A stretch of DNA of 64,000 bases from Spirochaetae bacterium HGW-Spirochaetae-2 (lineage in GTDB: Bacteria; Spirochaetota; Spirochaetia; Sphaerochaetales; Sphaerochaetaceae): assembly GCA_002839355.1 (NCBI GenBank), contig PGXW01000025.1, positions 21,777 through 85,776 on the forward strand. Direction: 5' to 3'. Under the pieces are notes generated by a model. The model saw nothing but the letters and a program-made list of their open reading frames with translations, was not told the origin of the DNA and did not search any database. Every line of letters begins with the position of its first letter. The first letter of the stretch is position 1. The position numbers and the translations under genes were made by a program. Below are positions 38,914 to 48,021 of the stretch, piece by piece.

Positions 38914-40074
38914 TTAAAAATAGAGATATGCTGGTTTGCGGTTCCCATTGAAAGGAATCCTATCGCGTACTTGCAGCGGAGTGACGAGACGGCAGAACCA
39001 GCAGTCTTCCCATTGTGGGGATAGGGTGGTCTTGGTGCGGAAAGCCCGTCGATTGAAGAACGCGTCCTTGATACGTTCGGAATCGATATGCGGCAATCCG
39101 GCTGCCTCAGCATGGTTTTTATCTGGTTTGCGTACCCGATATGGTTTGAAGAAATTGTGGTAGGCGAGATAGCATAGGAATCTTTGGAAATTTCGATTCG
39201 CTTCTCGAGGAAAGCTGGTTGTCTCGCGTTGCCAGTCGGCGAGGTCATTGCGCAGGCGAGCATCGATGTAATTTACTGGAAATAGAGGGTTTTTCATGTC
39301 CCGCCAACATCTGGAGGAGGTGATGGAATGGACAAACCGGCTGGAAGCCATCATCTTTGCGATTTTCTTGTTTCTGCACAATTGTTGCGCATAGAGTCTC
39401 TTGTCGTCACTGTTGCAGACTATGGACAGCTTGTCTTGGGAACGATTCTCGACGACTTGGACTATATGGTCGACCAATTCTCTGATCGAGTTTGTGAACG
39501 CTCCCCGTTTCCACAATCCGATTGAATCGAAATACGCACGACGTCGTTTTTGAAAGGCATTCATCCTCCCGGCTCTTCTGAAAATCACCTGGGTAACCAT
39601 ACCGACGTATTGGGAATATTGTCCGACTGCAATCGTATAATTGTTTGGCTGGTATTGGCTTCCTGTGAAATTCTGCATTCCGTCGATTGCGATGTCTTCG
39701 AGTGTGTGGATGCACCTGTTCGATTCGGTTATCGCAGCCATAGATTGTCGGGATAGAATTTGAAGCTTGTGTGCAATGGTCCGGGTTGTACATCCGAAGT
39801 GTTCGGCCAGTGCCCGTTGGCTGAATCCGTTGCAATAGTGGAACAACAAGTCCTTCAGGTCTATATCGATCCGCTTTGCATAATAATCGAGATGGAATAT
39901 TCTTTCAGTGAACGATTTTCCACAAGTTTTACACAAGTACCTTTGCACATACCCGTGTGTTCGTGAGAAATAAAATCCTCTTAGGATCCACCAATTTCGA
40001 TGCTTATAGGGATTTGGGGTATGTTCCGGACAATCCGGTACAGGACAAAACGGGGGAGTGAAGGTGCTTTTCAT
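38914..40074 (-). CDS. Zinc-ribbon transposase
   Basis: A 386-residue protein with an N-terminal zinc ribbon (CPVPDCPEH, then YLCKTCGKSF), a helix-turn-helix (SQRALAEHFGCTTRTIAHKLQ), and a probable DDE catalytic domain beginning IAIDGMQNF and continuing through SIVCNSDDKRLY to a basic C-terminus. The ribbon-HTH order recalls IS1 and IS1595 relatives, but I cannot assign the family. The ATG at 40074 has AGAGGT upstream; the open frame upstream of it runs into the inverted repeat. The frame is intact, so the element may be recently active. Confidence 0.75.
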   Translation of the reverse strand: MKSTFTPPFCPVPDCPEHTPNPYKHRNWWILRGFYFSRTHGYVQRYLCKTCGKSFTERIFHLDYYAKRIDIDLKDLLFHYCNGFSQRALAEHFGCTTRTIAHKLQILSRQSMAAITESNRCIHTLEDIAIDGMQNFTGSQYQPNNYTIAVGQYSQYVGMVTQVIFRRAGRMNAFQKRRRAYFDSIGLWKRGAFTNSIRELVDHIVQVVENRSQDKLSIVCNSDDKRLYAQQLCRNKKIAKMMASSRFVHSITSSRCWRDMKNPLFPVNYIDARLRNDLADWQRETTSFPREANRNFQRFLCYLAYHNFFKPYRVRKPDKNHAEAAGLPHIDSERIKDAFFNRRAFRTKTTLSPQWEDCWFCRLVTPLQVRDRIPFNGNRKPAYLYF

Positions 40075-40144
40075 ATGATGTACCTCTTGAAATCCTCTTC
40101 TGTATCCAATAACCTCGATGTAGTTGGTTTTGCTTCGAAGTAAG

Positions 40145-40166
40145 ACTCCAGTTTTGTCATCACTAC
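40145..40166 (-). repeat. Right terminal inverted repeat
   Basis: Read on the minus strand it begins GTAGTGATGACAAAACTGG and ends AGT, matching the left repeat at 20 of 22 positions. The ribosome-binding site GGAGG of the next gene starts on the following base. Confidence 0.7.
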
Positions 40167-40177
40167 GGAGGCCCCCC

Positions 40178-41110
40178 ATGGAAATCCTCACAATGACCTG
40201 CTCGGACAACAAACAAATCTACTACCGCGCCTGGCTCCCAGAAAACGGAAACATCCATTCGATCCTGCAAATTCTCCACGGCATGGCAGAGCATAGCGGC
40301 CGCTACGATCGCTTCGCAACCTACCTCAACACCCTTGGAATCGCCGTATACGCACAAGACCACCGTGGCCACGGCCTCACGGCATCCGACGAGGAACTCG
40401 GTTGGTTCGCCGACAAAAACGGCTGGGAACGCGTCTGCCAGGATGCCATCGAACTTGGCCAAACCATCACCCGAAACCACCCAGGCAAAGACCTCTTCCT
40501 CCTCGGACACAGCATGGGCTCCTTCCTTGTGCCGAACATCATCCAACAGAACCCCGGACTCTACGTCGGAGCTATCCTGAGCGGCACCGGAGCCAGCAAA
40601 GGCGCAGTCGGAGCCATCGGCAAGCTCGTTGCGAAGATCCGCGCACTCAGAGGCGGCGGACGGAGACCCGATGAACTCATGGACAACCTGAGTTTCGGCT
40701 CCTTCGGCAGAGCCTTCCAACCCCAGAAGACGACCTTCGACTGGCTGAGCCGCGATGAACAGGAAGTCCAGGCCTACATCGCCGATCCCCTATGCGGCTT
40801 CGTCTGCACATCGAGATTCTTCGTCGACCTGCTTGACGGCATCGCACTGGCCACCAGCAAGCGGACCATCGACAGAATACCCAAGGACCTTTCCATCTAC
40901 TTTATCAGCGGAGCGAACGATCCCGTCGGCGACTTCGGAAAAGGCGTGCAGAAAGTCTACAAGCAGTACAAGAAAGCCGGAATCGAAGACATCACCTTGA
41001 ACCTGGTGAAAGGCGCCCGCCACGAACTGCTCAATGAAACCAATCGGGAAGACATCCACAGGATGATCGGCTCATGGCTTGAACACCACAAGACCCGACA
41101 GAACAGATAA
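40178..41110 (+). CDS. Alpha/beta hydrolase, monoacylglycerol-lipase type
   Basis: A serine hydrolase of 310 residues. The lysophospholipase/monoacylglycerol-lipase signature is clear: LHGMAEHSGRYDRFA (oxyanion HG), YAQDHRGHG, the nucleophile elbow GHSMGSF, the Asp in SGANDPVGD and the His in GARHELLNE. It probably releases fatty acids from monoglycerides or lysophospholipids. GGAGG sets the start at 40178; an in-frame upstream ATG at 40124 lies inside the mobile element. Codons from here to about 42.4 kb end in C far more often than in genes on the other side of the element. Confidence 0.88.
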   Translation: MEILTMTCSDNKQIYYRAWLPENGNIHSILQILHGMAEHSGRYDRFATYLNTLGIAVYAQDHRGHGLTASDEELGWFADKNGWERVCQDAIELGQTITRNHPGKDLFLLGHSMGSFLVPNIIQQNPGLYVGAILSGTGASKGAVGAIGKLVAKIRALRGGGRRPDELMDNLSFGSFGRAFQPQKTTFDWLSRDEQEVQAYIADPLCGFVCTSRFFVDLLDGIALATSKRTIDRIPKDLSIYFISGANDPVGDFGKGVQKVYKQYKKAGIEDITLNLVKGARHELLNETNREDIHRMIGSWLEHHKTRQNR

Positions 41111-41167
41111 CGCGGTTGCCTCACCAGCCATATACTGATAGGATTGCATCGAGGACCTCAAGAACGC

Positions 41168-42445
41168 ATGAAGGGAAAAACGGTGGGACATACTGCAAAA
41201 AGAACCAGCTCGCATAAGAAGGCCTCGCTGGTCAAACGGCTGGTCACCTTCGTGGAAGTCTGGTACGGAAAATTCTCAAAGGACCGCATCACCATACTCG
41301 CCTCGGGAATCGTCTACACCACACTCATCTCCATAATCCCGTTCGTCTCATTTCTCGTAGCCTTCCTCTCGCTGTTCAACGTATTGCAACCCTTCTACAT
41401 CATGCTGGCAGAAATTTTCACCTCGATCTTCGGCGAAGTGGCGGGTGGCCAGCTGGCGCGGATGATAGAAGGTTACAGCAAGAATGCCAGCGGACTGGGA
41501 GCTATTGGCCTCATATCGTTCATCATCACATCGATTTTGCTCATCCACAAAGTCTGGGACGTCGTCAACCAACTCTACCGCTCGTCCTCATCCAACATGA
41601 ACGTCGTGAAACGATCGGTGGGATTCCTTTCGGTGCTCTTGATCGGAGCGATCCTGCTGGGAGCCTACATCAGTGTGAAATCGCTGTTGAGCACCTGGAC
41701 GGCAAAAGCACTGGGATGGGACATCTTCGACAACACCTTCATGGTCGTGTTGAGGATAGTCGGCCCGTGGATAATCGGTTGGCTCTTCCTGTTCCTTATG
41801 ATCATGGTCGCGCCGAACGCCAAGGTGAACCCGGCGAGCGCGGCATTGGGAGCTGTGGTCGGAACCGTCGGCATGTATGGCGTGAACGCCTTGTTCTCCT
41901 CCCTGATCTCCAAGATCCTCAGCTATTCGGTGATCTACGGATCGTTCGCCGCCGTATTCCTGTTCCTCTTGTGGGTCTACATGATCTGGGTGGTGATCCT
42001 TGGCGCCGTCGAAGTCAGTTACGTGCACCAGTACCAACCCGAAAAGGGAACCCTAGTGAAACCGGTGTCACCGGCCGAACAATTGGCCAATGGTGTGAAC
42101 GTCATGATGGTCATCGGACAGAAGTACCGCAACGGGGGCGGGGAGACGAAAATCCGCGACATAACCGACCGCCTGCTCATGAACGAACGGCAGCTGTTCG
42201 CGGTCCTCGACCTGCTGGTGGAGAAGAATTTCATCATCGCCACCAATCCTACGCGGACAGCATATGTACCCGCACGACCGTTGGAAGACTTGAAGGTCGT
42301 GCAACTGGTCGGCGCATTGTATGGGGAAGTCTACCTGGAACAGAACCTCGATACGATCGGGGACTCGATCGCCTCGCAAATAAACTCCAAGGGGATCAAG
42401 ACCTTGGGAGCCCTGAGCGTCTCCAACCTGGTCGAGCGGGTTTGA
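41168..42445 (+). CDS. YihY/UPF0761-family inner-membrane protein
   Basis: A 425-residue protein of the YihY (formerly RNase BN) family, with about six transmembrane segments between residues 40 and 295, including ILASGIVYTTLISIIPFVSFLVAFLSLF and the conserved GxxxxxxLW...Y pattern near YGSFAAVFLFLLWVYMIW. The C-terminal 130 residues form a soluble region with a winged-helix look (IRDITDRLLMNERQLFAVLDLLVEKNFI). Function is unknown; transport or efflux has been suggested. The ATG at 41168 (GAGGA 12 bp upstream) is preferred over a TTG at 41144. Confidence 0.8.
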   Translation: MKGKTVGHTAKRTSSHKKASLVKRLVTFVEVWYGKFSKDRITILASGIVYTTLISIIPFVSFLVAFLSLFNVLQPFYIMLAEIFTSIFGEVAGGQLARMIEGYSKNASGLGAIGLISFIITSILLIHKVWDVVNQLYRSSSSNMNVVKRSVGFLSVLLIGAILLGAYISVKSLLSTWTAKALGWDIFDNTFMVVLRIVGPWIIGWLFLFLMIMVAPNAKVNPASAALGAVVGTVGMYGVNALFSSLISKILSYSVIYGSFAAVFLFLLWVYMIWVVILGAVEVSYVHQYQPEKGTLVKPVSPAEQLANGVNVMMVIGQKYRNGGGETKIRDITDRLLMNERQLFAVLDLLVEKNFIIATNPTRTAYVPARPLEDLKVVQLVGALYGEVYLEQNLDTIGDSIASQINSKGIKTLGALSVSNLVERV

Positions 42446-42495
42446 CCGGTACTGCGACAACCTGACCGGTAATTCCAAGGACTATCGGGAACGCA

Positions 42496-43317
42496 TCACC
42501 CCAAAGCGACATCCAGGATCATCATCGCGGTGAAGCCGAAAATCGTACCGAACGTGGCAAGGTGGGTCCCCAAATGGTCGCTTCCCTGCTGCGATTCGGG
42601 AATAAGCTCCTCAACCACGACATAGATCATCGCTCCGGCGGCGAAGGCAAGCGCATACGGGAGAATGGGTTGCATGGTGGCAACCAGAACGGCCCCGAGT
42701 ACTCCCGCGATCGGCTCGACTATACCGGAAGCCTGCCCATACATGAAACTCTTCGTGCGGGACAAACCCTCGCGGCGCAGGGGGATGGAGACGGCAGCCC
42801 CTTCGGGAAAATTCTGGATACCGATACCGATCGCTACCGCAAGGGCCGCGGCTATCGTCACTTCACCCTGCCCGGATGCCACCGCGCCAAAGGCGACGCC
42901 GACCGCAAGGCCCTCGGGGAAGTTGTGCAAGGTTATGGAGAGGACCAGGAGGATGCTCCTGCGCAGGTGTGTCGGCAACCCCTCGGGTATGTCGCCTGCA
43001 TGGGAGTCCAGGTGGATATGGGGAAGCAGCTGGTCGGCCAGCCAGAGGAATCCCGCGCCACCGAGGAATCCAAGGGCAGCAACGAGCCATGCGGGAATCG
43101 GGGAGATGTTCTCGGCCAGATCGATCGCGGGGGCGAGAAGGGACCAGAAGCTCGCCGCTATCATGACACCACTGGCGAATCCGAGCATCATGTTCAAAAT
43201 GTGTTGCTTGATCTCCTTGAAGAAGAATACGAGGGCGGCACCGAGTGCGGTAAGGGCCCAGGTGCCCAAGGTCGCAAGAAAAGCCATCAGTATCGGTTGT
43301 TCCAATAGTGCGTCCAT
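42496..43317 (-). CDS. ZIP-family metal transporter
   Basis: A 273-residue zinc/iron permease with eight hydrophobic segments. The two metal-site helices are visible as [14 protein letters not shown] and [14 protein letters not shown], as in ZupT and the GufA subgroup. A short His-containing loop ([10 protein letters not shown]) lies between helices 3 and 4. It should import Zn2+ or other divalent metals across the inner membrane. AAGGAG in the minus strand fixes the ATG at 43317. It lies 1.6 kb from the zur-znu operon, so zinc control is likely. Confidence 0.87.
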   Translation of the reverse strand: MDALLEQPILMAFLATLGTWALTALGAALVFFFKEIKQHILNMMLGFASGVMIAASFWSLLAPAIDLAENISPIPAWLVAALGFLGGAGFLWLADQLLPHIHLDSHAGDIPEGLPTHLRRSILLVLSITLHNFPEGLAVGVAFGAVASGQGEVTIAAALAVAIGIGIQNFPEGAAVSIPLRREGLSRTKSFMYGQASGIVEPIAGVLGAVLVATMQPILPYALAFAAGAMIYVVVEELIPESQQGSDHLGTHLATFGTIFGFTAMMILDVALG

Positions 43318-43476
43318 AGCGTATATGCTCCTTGTCCGGATGATCCTCCTTGCATCATATGCAGGCGCTGTTCCGAGGTCAAGGTTCGCACCGCGTATTT
43401 CGTTCTGAGTAAAGGGAACATGACTAGACTTGCCGATCATCGGATTGTGGAGGAGCGTGCACGGTCGAAAAGTTGC

Positions 43477-43505
43477 TTGGGAATTGCGACGTGTGATGGT
43501 ATAGT
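43477..43505 (+). promoter_or_regulatory. Promoter for the hypothetical gene at 43552
   Basis: TTGGGA (43477-43482), a 17-bp spacer and TATAGT (43500-43505), 46 bp before the start codon. Confidence 0.45.
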
Positions 43506-43551
43506 TTGCATGCGATAGTGTCTGAGACTGGCTGACATATGGAGGTTGCCT

Positions 43552-44052
43552 ATGCGTGATGCGAATGCCGAGAGTGGGACATATCAGGTGATAGATTCAT
43601 TACGGTGGCCGGCGATGCCCGATCCGAAGGCCCGCGAGACGAGATCCCAGGCGGTCTGGATATGGCCGAGGGCCCGGATTCGCGCAGTGGAACAAGTGGA
43701 TCCTGCCAATGCGCATGGGGATGGGTATCTGCTCTTTCCCTTCGTGCTTTCCGTGTTCGACCGCCAGGACCGGCATATCCTGACTGTGGCGTTGGAACAG
43801 ACCGATTACCGCGTGCTCGCACAGCTGACGGGGGAGCGGTGGCGCGACCTGTCGGGAGATCCGAAGGTGTACCGTTCACCGCTGATCGTGGCTGTGTACG
43901 ATGCGAACGGGCATGAGGACTTCGGTCCATACGAGGGCCCGCTTGAGCGGGACACGGTGTTCCCCATCCTCACCGAGTATGTCGCCGATCGTCTTGAGTT
44001 GTGGGAAGAGGCGATACGGAGGCCTGTTGACACGGGAGGCCCCACCGCGTAG
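43552..44052 (+). CDS. Hypothetical protein
   Basis: A 166-residue soluble protein that I do not recognise. It has no signal peptide or membrane segment. The middle (about residues 55-130) alternates strands and polar turns ([42 protein letters not shown]) and is rich in aromatic and acidic residues. GGAGG 6 bp upstream supports the ATG at 43552. The next gene follows after 26 bp, suggesting co-transcription with the membrane protein. Confidence 0.6.
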   Translation: MRDANAESGTYQVIDSLRWPAMPDPKARETRSQAVWIWPRARIRAVEQVDPANAHGDGYLLFPFVLSVFDRQDRHILTVALEQTDYRVLAQLTGERWRDLSGDPKVYRSPLIVAVYDANGHEDFGPYEGPLERDTVFPILTEYVADRLELWEEAIRRPVDTGGPTA

Positions 44053-44078
44053 GGTTTTCGGAAGGCAGGTAAGAGCAC

Positions 44079-44975
44079 ATGGTCATGGTACGTGGAAAAA
44101 GCAATTCGACAATAACGATTCTGACGGTATTGTCCGCTCTGATTGTGGTTGGAGGTTTGATAGCCTCGATTGGTGGTCTGGTGGACACGAAGTCGGCCGC
44201 AATATCCCAAGAGACCTTCGTTTCTATCTATGGGGAGACGGTTGGCCTCGATGGGAGAGGTCTCTATGCACGGGATTCCATCTCCGTCGCGGCACAGGCG
44301 AGGGGGCAGGATTGGGTGACGTTGCTGGTCGGCATTCCCCTGCTGAAGGTGGGAACCTACCTGATGCGCAAGGGCAGTTTGCGGGGCAAGATGTTGCATA
44401 CGGGCGTGCTCGGATATTTTCTCTATACGTATGCTTCCTATTCCTACCTGTCCATGTACAACCCGTTGTTTCTCGTCTATGTGGCGTTGTTCGGGCTATC
44501 CCTGTTCGCCTTCATCGTAGCCTTCAAAAGCTTCGGACCGACCGAAGTGGCCGATTCCCTGAAGCCCCGCTTTCCCCGCCGGTTGCTCGGTTGGTATCTG
44601 ATCGGCATGGGGGTGTTGTTGCTGCTCATGTGGATTGCCCGGATCGTTCCCGCATTGGTCTCCGGTGCCCCTCCGGTGGGATTGGAGCATTATGCGACAT
44701 TGGTCATCCAGGCAAGCGATCTTGCCGTAGTGGTGCCGGCCGCCATACTCACGGGGGTACTGATACTGCGTGGCAGTGCCATGGGTGCGACACTGAGCGC
44801 TGTGCTGTTCATGAAGCTGTTGACCATGGCCTTGGCGCTGTTTTCCATGATGCTGGTCATGCATGCTTCCGGTGTGACGCTCGCGGTGGCCGAAGTGGTG
44901 ATCTTCACGGTATTACTCGGATTGGGACTTGTGGCCTCGGTGGTCATGTTCCTGTCCGTTTCCCCCCACACTTGA
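44079..44975 (+). CDS. Polytopic membrane protein of unknown function
   Basis: A 298-residue protein with about eight transmembrane helices: a first pair around residues 11-35, then a loop of about 55 residues facing one side, then six further helices to the C-terminus. I recognise no family motif. A second ATG lies two codons inside. The end overlaps the convergent zur gene by 63 bp, so the last 20 codons are read on both strands. Confidence 0.6.
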   Translation: MVMVRGKSNSTITILTVLSALIVVGGLIASIGGLVDTKSAAISQETFVSIYGETVGLDGRGLYARDSISVAAQARGQDWVTLLVGIPLLKVGTYLMRKGSLRGKMLHTGVLGYFLYTYASYSYLSMYNPLFLVYVALFGLSLFAFIVAFKSFGPTEVADSLKPRFPRRLLGWYLIGMGVLLLLMWIARIVPALVSGAPPVGLEHYATLVIQASDLAVVVPAAILTGVLILRGSAMGATLSAVLFMKLLTMALALFSMMLVMHASGVTLAVAEVVIFTVLLGLGLVASVVMFLSVSPHT

Positions 44976-45356
44976 GCAGGCGGGACAGACACCGGTCAGA
45001 TACAGCGTATGTCCGGTCACCCGGATTCCCAGTTCCTCCTGGTAGGCATCCACCAACGTTCCTATACGGCAATCCCCCAAGTCGATGAATTGGTGGCAGT
45101 GCTCGCAATGGAACCAATGGTGGTGGGCAAACGAGGCTTCTCCAGGGGCCAACAGGGTGAAGTACCGTTCGGTTCCATGTTCGGTGCAATGCAGGACGAA
45201 CGAGTCGGCCAGACCCTTGTCCTCGAGGTAATGGAGGGTCCGGTAGATGGTCACCGGGTCGCAACAGTGCGACACCAGCGAGGATATCTCGCTTGCGCTC
45301 AGGGGTCGTTCGGCCGTCCTCAGCACTTCAAGGACCGCTTTGCGGGCTTTGGTCAT
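44913..45356 (-). CDS. zur: Fur-family regulator, probably Zur
   Basis: A 147-residue metalloregulator. The winged helix is at the N-terminus (ARKAVLEVLRTAERPLSASEIS, then CDPVTIYRTLHYLEDKGL), followed by a metal site (HHHWFHCEHCHQF) and a second CxxC (VCPAC). Fur-family members with two CxxC motifs hold structural zinc. Because the gene is the last of the znuA-znuC-znuB operon, with a 4-bp overlap to znuB, it is most likely the zinc-sensing member, Zur. The C-terminus is His-rich (EHDHRGHK). Confidence 0.85.
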   Translation of the reverse strand: MTKARKAVLEVLRTAERPLSASEISSLVSHCCDPVTIYRTLHYLEDKGLADSFVLHCTEHGTERYFTLLAPGEASFAHHHWFHCEHCHQFIDLGDCRIGTLVDAYQEELGIRVTGHTLYLTGVCPACSSVGGNGQEHDHRGHKSQSE

Positions 45357-46246
45357 GCGTTGGCCTCCCCTGGGGATTGTTCGGGCGGTTGCAGGGATTT
45401 CTTGCGCCTGGTTTTGAGCAGCCGGAAGAATGAGAAGCTGAGGAACACCGCGCCGGCCAGGACCACCACCATGGCGCCGACGGGGAGATCGAAGTTCCAC
45501 CCGGCAACCAGGCCGCCGACTGAGAACAGCGACGAGTACAACCATGCGAGCACCATCATCCCTATCATGTTCTTGGCCGAGAATCCGGCGGTCCCGGCGG
45601 GCAGGGTGAGCATCGCGATTACCATGACGATTCCCACGAACGTCTGCAGCAGGACCACTGCTATCGCGGTCACGATCAGGAGGATAAGGAATACGGCGTT
45701 GGTGGACAGACCCTTGACCTGGGCGAACTCGTTGTCGAACGAGGTGGCTTCCAGTTGCGGATAGAAGCGCCAAACGAGGAGGACAACCACCACGTCGAGG
45801 ATTCCCAGCAGTGCGAGATCCCTGGTCGATATGAGTAGGATATTGCCGAACAGGTAGCTCGATGGGTCGGTATAGCCCGGCGTCTTTGCCATGAAGAGCA
45901 CACCGATACTCATACCGATGGCCCAGATGGCATTGATGACGGTGTCCTCGCGTTGTCTGGCCTTCATGGAGACGATGCCGATAATCAGTGCGGCCAGGAC
46001 GGCGAACACGATGGCACCGGCAATAGGCGGCAAGTTGGGCAGGATGTTCGTGGCCGACAGGTACAGTGCCATGCCTATTCCTCCCAGTACCGCGTGGCTG
46101 ATGGCCCCCGCGAGTCCGGCAATACGTTTGACGGTCACCACGGTCCCGAGTATCCCGAACAGGACCGACGACAGCAGTCCGGCGACCAATGCGTTGCGGA
46201 CGAAGGGCATGGACGGGTTGAACAGCGCTTCAAAAAAGGCAATCAT
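45353..46246 (-). CDS. znuB: Zinc ABC transporter permease
   Basis: An ABC-3-type permease of 297 residues with about eight transmembrane helices. Family features include GILGTVVTVKRIAGLAGAISHAVLGGIG near the N-terminus and the GIVMVIAMLTLPAGTA region. With ZnuA and ZnuC it forms a high-affinity Zn2+ importer. GGGAGG in the minus strand sets the ATG at 46246; the longer frame upstream is znuC read in another phase. ATGA overlaps tie it to znuC and zur. Mn2+ or Fe2+ could be the substrate, but the Zur-like regulator favours zinc. Confidence 0.9.
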   Translation of the reverse strand: MIAFFEALFNPSMPFVRNALVAGLLSSVLFGILGTVVTVKRIAGLAGAISHAVLGGIGMALYLSATNILPNLPPIAGAIVFAVLAALIIGIVSMKARQREDTVINAIWAIGMSIGVLFMAKTPGYTDPSSYLFGNILLISTRDLALLGILDVVVVLLVWRFYPQLEATSFDNEFAQVKGLSTNAVFLILLIVTAIAVVLLQTFVGIVMVIAMLTLPAGTAGFSAKNMIGMMVLAWLYSSLFSVGGLVAGWNFDLPVGAMVVVLAGAVFLSFSFFRLLKTRRKKSLQPPEQSPGEANA

Positions 46247-47058
46247 TCGGCACCTCCCGGTGGGCAACAGCAATCGTCGTCCAGTGAACTGTCGTGCAGT
46301 ACTTTCAGCGCGTCGCCACCGAACAGTTGGGCAGGGGCATCCTTGGTGGGTTCGATCCTGTGCTGCACGATCGTACGGCCGATTCTCGATGGTCCCACAT
46401 CGCCCACGCACAGTACCCGGTCGGTTAGCGACGAGACGAAGCCGGTATCATGGGTAACGATCAATACGGTGGTCTTTCCCTTCAGGGCACCGAGTGCGGC
46501 AAACAAGCGCCGCTCGCTGTCGGCATCCATATTGGAGGTCGGTTCATCCAGTACGAGCATGTCGGGCGATGCGCTGAGGGCACGCGCTACGAGGACCCGG
46601 CGTCGCTGTCCACCGGAGAGGGCATGGTAGGGTCGTTTGGCGAGATCCGACAGCTCCATGGTCTGGAGGGCACTGTGGACGGCATCGTAATCCTTGCTGC
46701 TATACGAGCGCATGAAGGGGCGTATGCGCCCCATACGGACCACTTCCTCCACCGAGATGGGAAAGGTCGGATCGTAGTCGGCATGCTGCGGGACATAGCC
46801 TATGCGGTCCCGGCCGATGCGGGGAGAAGAGCCGAACAGGGTGATGCTTCCCCCATTCGGCTGTGCCAGTCCCAGCACGAGTTTCAACACCGTGGTCTTT
46901 CCGGCTCCGTTCGGTCCTACCAGGGCGACGAATTCACCCTCGTGGATGTGGAACGAGGCGGCTTCCAATACGGGAACCTGCCCATAGGAGAATTGGACGT
47001 GGTCGAATCGCAGCACGAACGGTTTGTCGGGATGGTGGGAAGCGTATCCGGTTGGCAT
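46243..47058 (-). CDS. znuC: Zinc ABC transporter ATP-binding protein
   Basis: A 271-residue ABC ATPase with Walker A (GPNGAGKTT), a Q loop (IGYVPQHADYD), the signature (LSGGQRRR), Walker B (MLVLDEPTS) and the switch His (VTHDT). It energises ZnuB. The C-terminus ends in a short Cys-rich tail (DDDCCCPP), unusual for the family and a possible metal-binding element. Start at 47058, sharing one base with the znuA stop; AAGGAG upstream. Confidence 0.92.
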   Translation of the reverse strand: MPTGYASHHPDKPFVLRFDHVQFSYGQVPVLEAASFHIHEGEFVALVGPNGAGKTTVLKLVLGLAQPNGGSITLFGSSPRIGRDRIGYVPQHADYDPTFPISVEEVVRMGRIRPFMRSYSSKDYDAVHSALQTMELSDLAKRPYHALSGGQRRRVLVARALSASPDMLVLDEPTSNMDADSERRLFAALGALKGKTTVLIVTHDTGFVSSLTDRVLCVGDVGPSRIGRTIVQHRIEPTKDAPAQLFGGDALKVLHDSSLDDDCCCPPGGAE

Positions 47059-48005
47059 CAGTCGTCTCCTTGTCCGCTCTCGAGCAATGCTTGGCGCAAC
47101 GTCTCTCCGATCAGGCGGATGTTGGCTATCCAATCATATGCGAGGGGATCGAGCGGCAATACTTGGGCTCCCACTGCCTGGGCAACGCTTTTGGCGGCAC
47201 TGACGGGAAATTGGGCCTGCACGAAGAGGGCCGGGACCTTATCCTTGCGAGCTTCCTCGATCAGCAGGGAGAGGGCCTTGGCCGTGGGTTCCTTGCCGCC
47301 TGTCTCCACAGCTTCTTGCGCGATTCCCAAGTCATCCAACAGATAGCCGAACGAGGGATGGTAGACGAACACCGTAGTTCCCCTGAGAGCCGCGAGCTCT
47401 TGTTTCAGGTTCGTGAACAGCGTGTCGACTTCTTCGAGGAAAACCGCGAGGTTCGCCGCGTAGGTGTCGGCATGCACCGGATCCAGCTTCGCGAGGGTTC
47501 TGGCCGTGTGGGTCGCCAAGATTCTCATGGGCTCCCTTCCAAGCCACGTGTGGCGGTCCAGTTCACCCTGGTACGCATGTTCCTGAGCGTCGCCATGGTC
47601 ATCTTCATCTTCTCCCTCTTCATGCCCATGGTCCTCGAGATACCGGAAGGTGACGCCTTCTGTTCCATCGACCACCATCAATTTGGGGTACATGGAGGTC
47701 ACTTTTGGCCGCAACGACAGCTCGAAGTCGGTATTGGAGAGTATCCAGACATCGGCTTGGGAGAGGGCGGACATCTGTCGGGGTGTCGGTTCGTAGGAAT
47801 GGGGACTCTGGCCGGGTCCCACCAGGACGACAGTCTCCACCAGGTCCCCGGCAATCCGGTCGACCACATACTGTTGCGGAAGGATACTCACAGCGACCAC
47901 CGGTTTGGGAGTGTCCGTTTTCTTGGCTTCGTTGTTGCCGGATGCGGACAGTGGTGACAGGGATATGGTGATAACCATCAGGATAATGGCGATTGGGTTT
48001 TTCAT
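47058..48005 (-). CDS. znuA: Periplasmic zinc-binding protein
   Basis: The solute-binding subunit of the zinc importer, 315 residues. A signal peptide (KNPIAIILMVITISLSPLSAS) is followed by VAVSILPQQYVVDRIAG, the metal His in GQSPHSYEPTP, a charged His/Asp/Glu loop (EDHGHEEGEDEDDHGDAQEHAY), DRHTWLG (second His) and VYHPSFGYL (third His). The acidic His-rich loop is the hallmark of zinc-specific members. No lipobox Cys is visible, so it should be soluble in the periplasm. AAGGAG sets the start at 48005. Confidence 0.92.
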   Translation of the reverse strand: MKNPIAIILMVITISLSPLSASGNNEAKKTDTPKPVVAVSILPQQYVVDRIAGDLVETVVLVGPGQSPHSYEPTPRQMSALSQADVWILSNTDFELSLRPKVTSMYPKLMVVDGTEGVTFRYLEDHGHEEGEDEDDHGDAQEHAYQGELDRHTWLGREPMRILATHTARTLAKLDPVHADTYAANLAVFLEEVDTLFTNLKQELAALRGTTVFVYHPSFGYLLDDLGIAQEAVETGGKEPTAKALSLLIEEARKDKVPALFVQAQFPVSAAKSVAQAVGAQVLPLDPLAYDWIANIRLIGETLRQALLESGQGDD

Positions 48006-48021
48006 AGTGTCTCCTTGATAT

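Larger units (their letters stand above)
38309..40166. mobile_element. Candidate insertion element with 22-bp inverted ends and a passenger phosphoesterase
   Basis: The 1858-bp segment is bounded by 22-bp imperfect inverted repeats that agree at 20 of 22 positions. Inside, on the minus strand, are a zinc-ribbon transposase and, 47 bp downstream of it, a YfcE-type phosphoesterase. I see no target-site duplication: the left flank ends GCGATCTAG and the right flank begins GGAGGCCCC. The left end abuts the stop codon of the barrel gene and the right end abuts the ribosome-binding site of the lipase gene. Whether the phosphoesterase is truly part of the element is inferred from the position of the left repeat. 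Confidence 0.6.

Noticed and set aside
38300..40175. Target-site duplication flanking the mobile element
   Set aside because: The bases outside the two inverted repeats (GCGATCTAG and GGAGGCCCC) do not match, so none was claimed.
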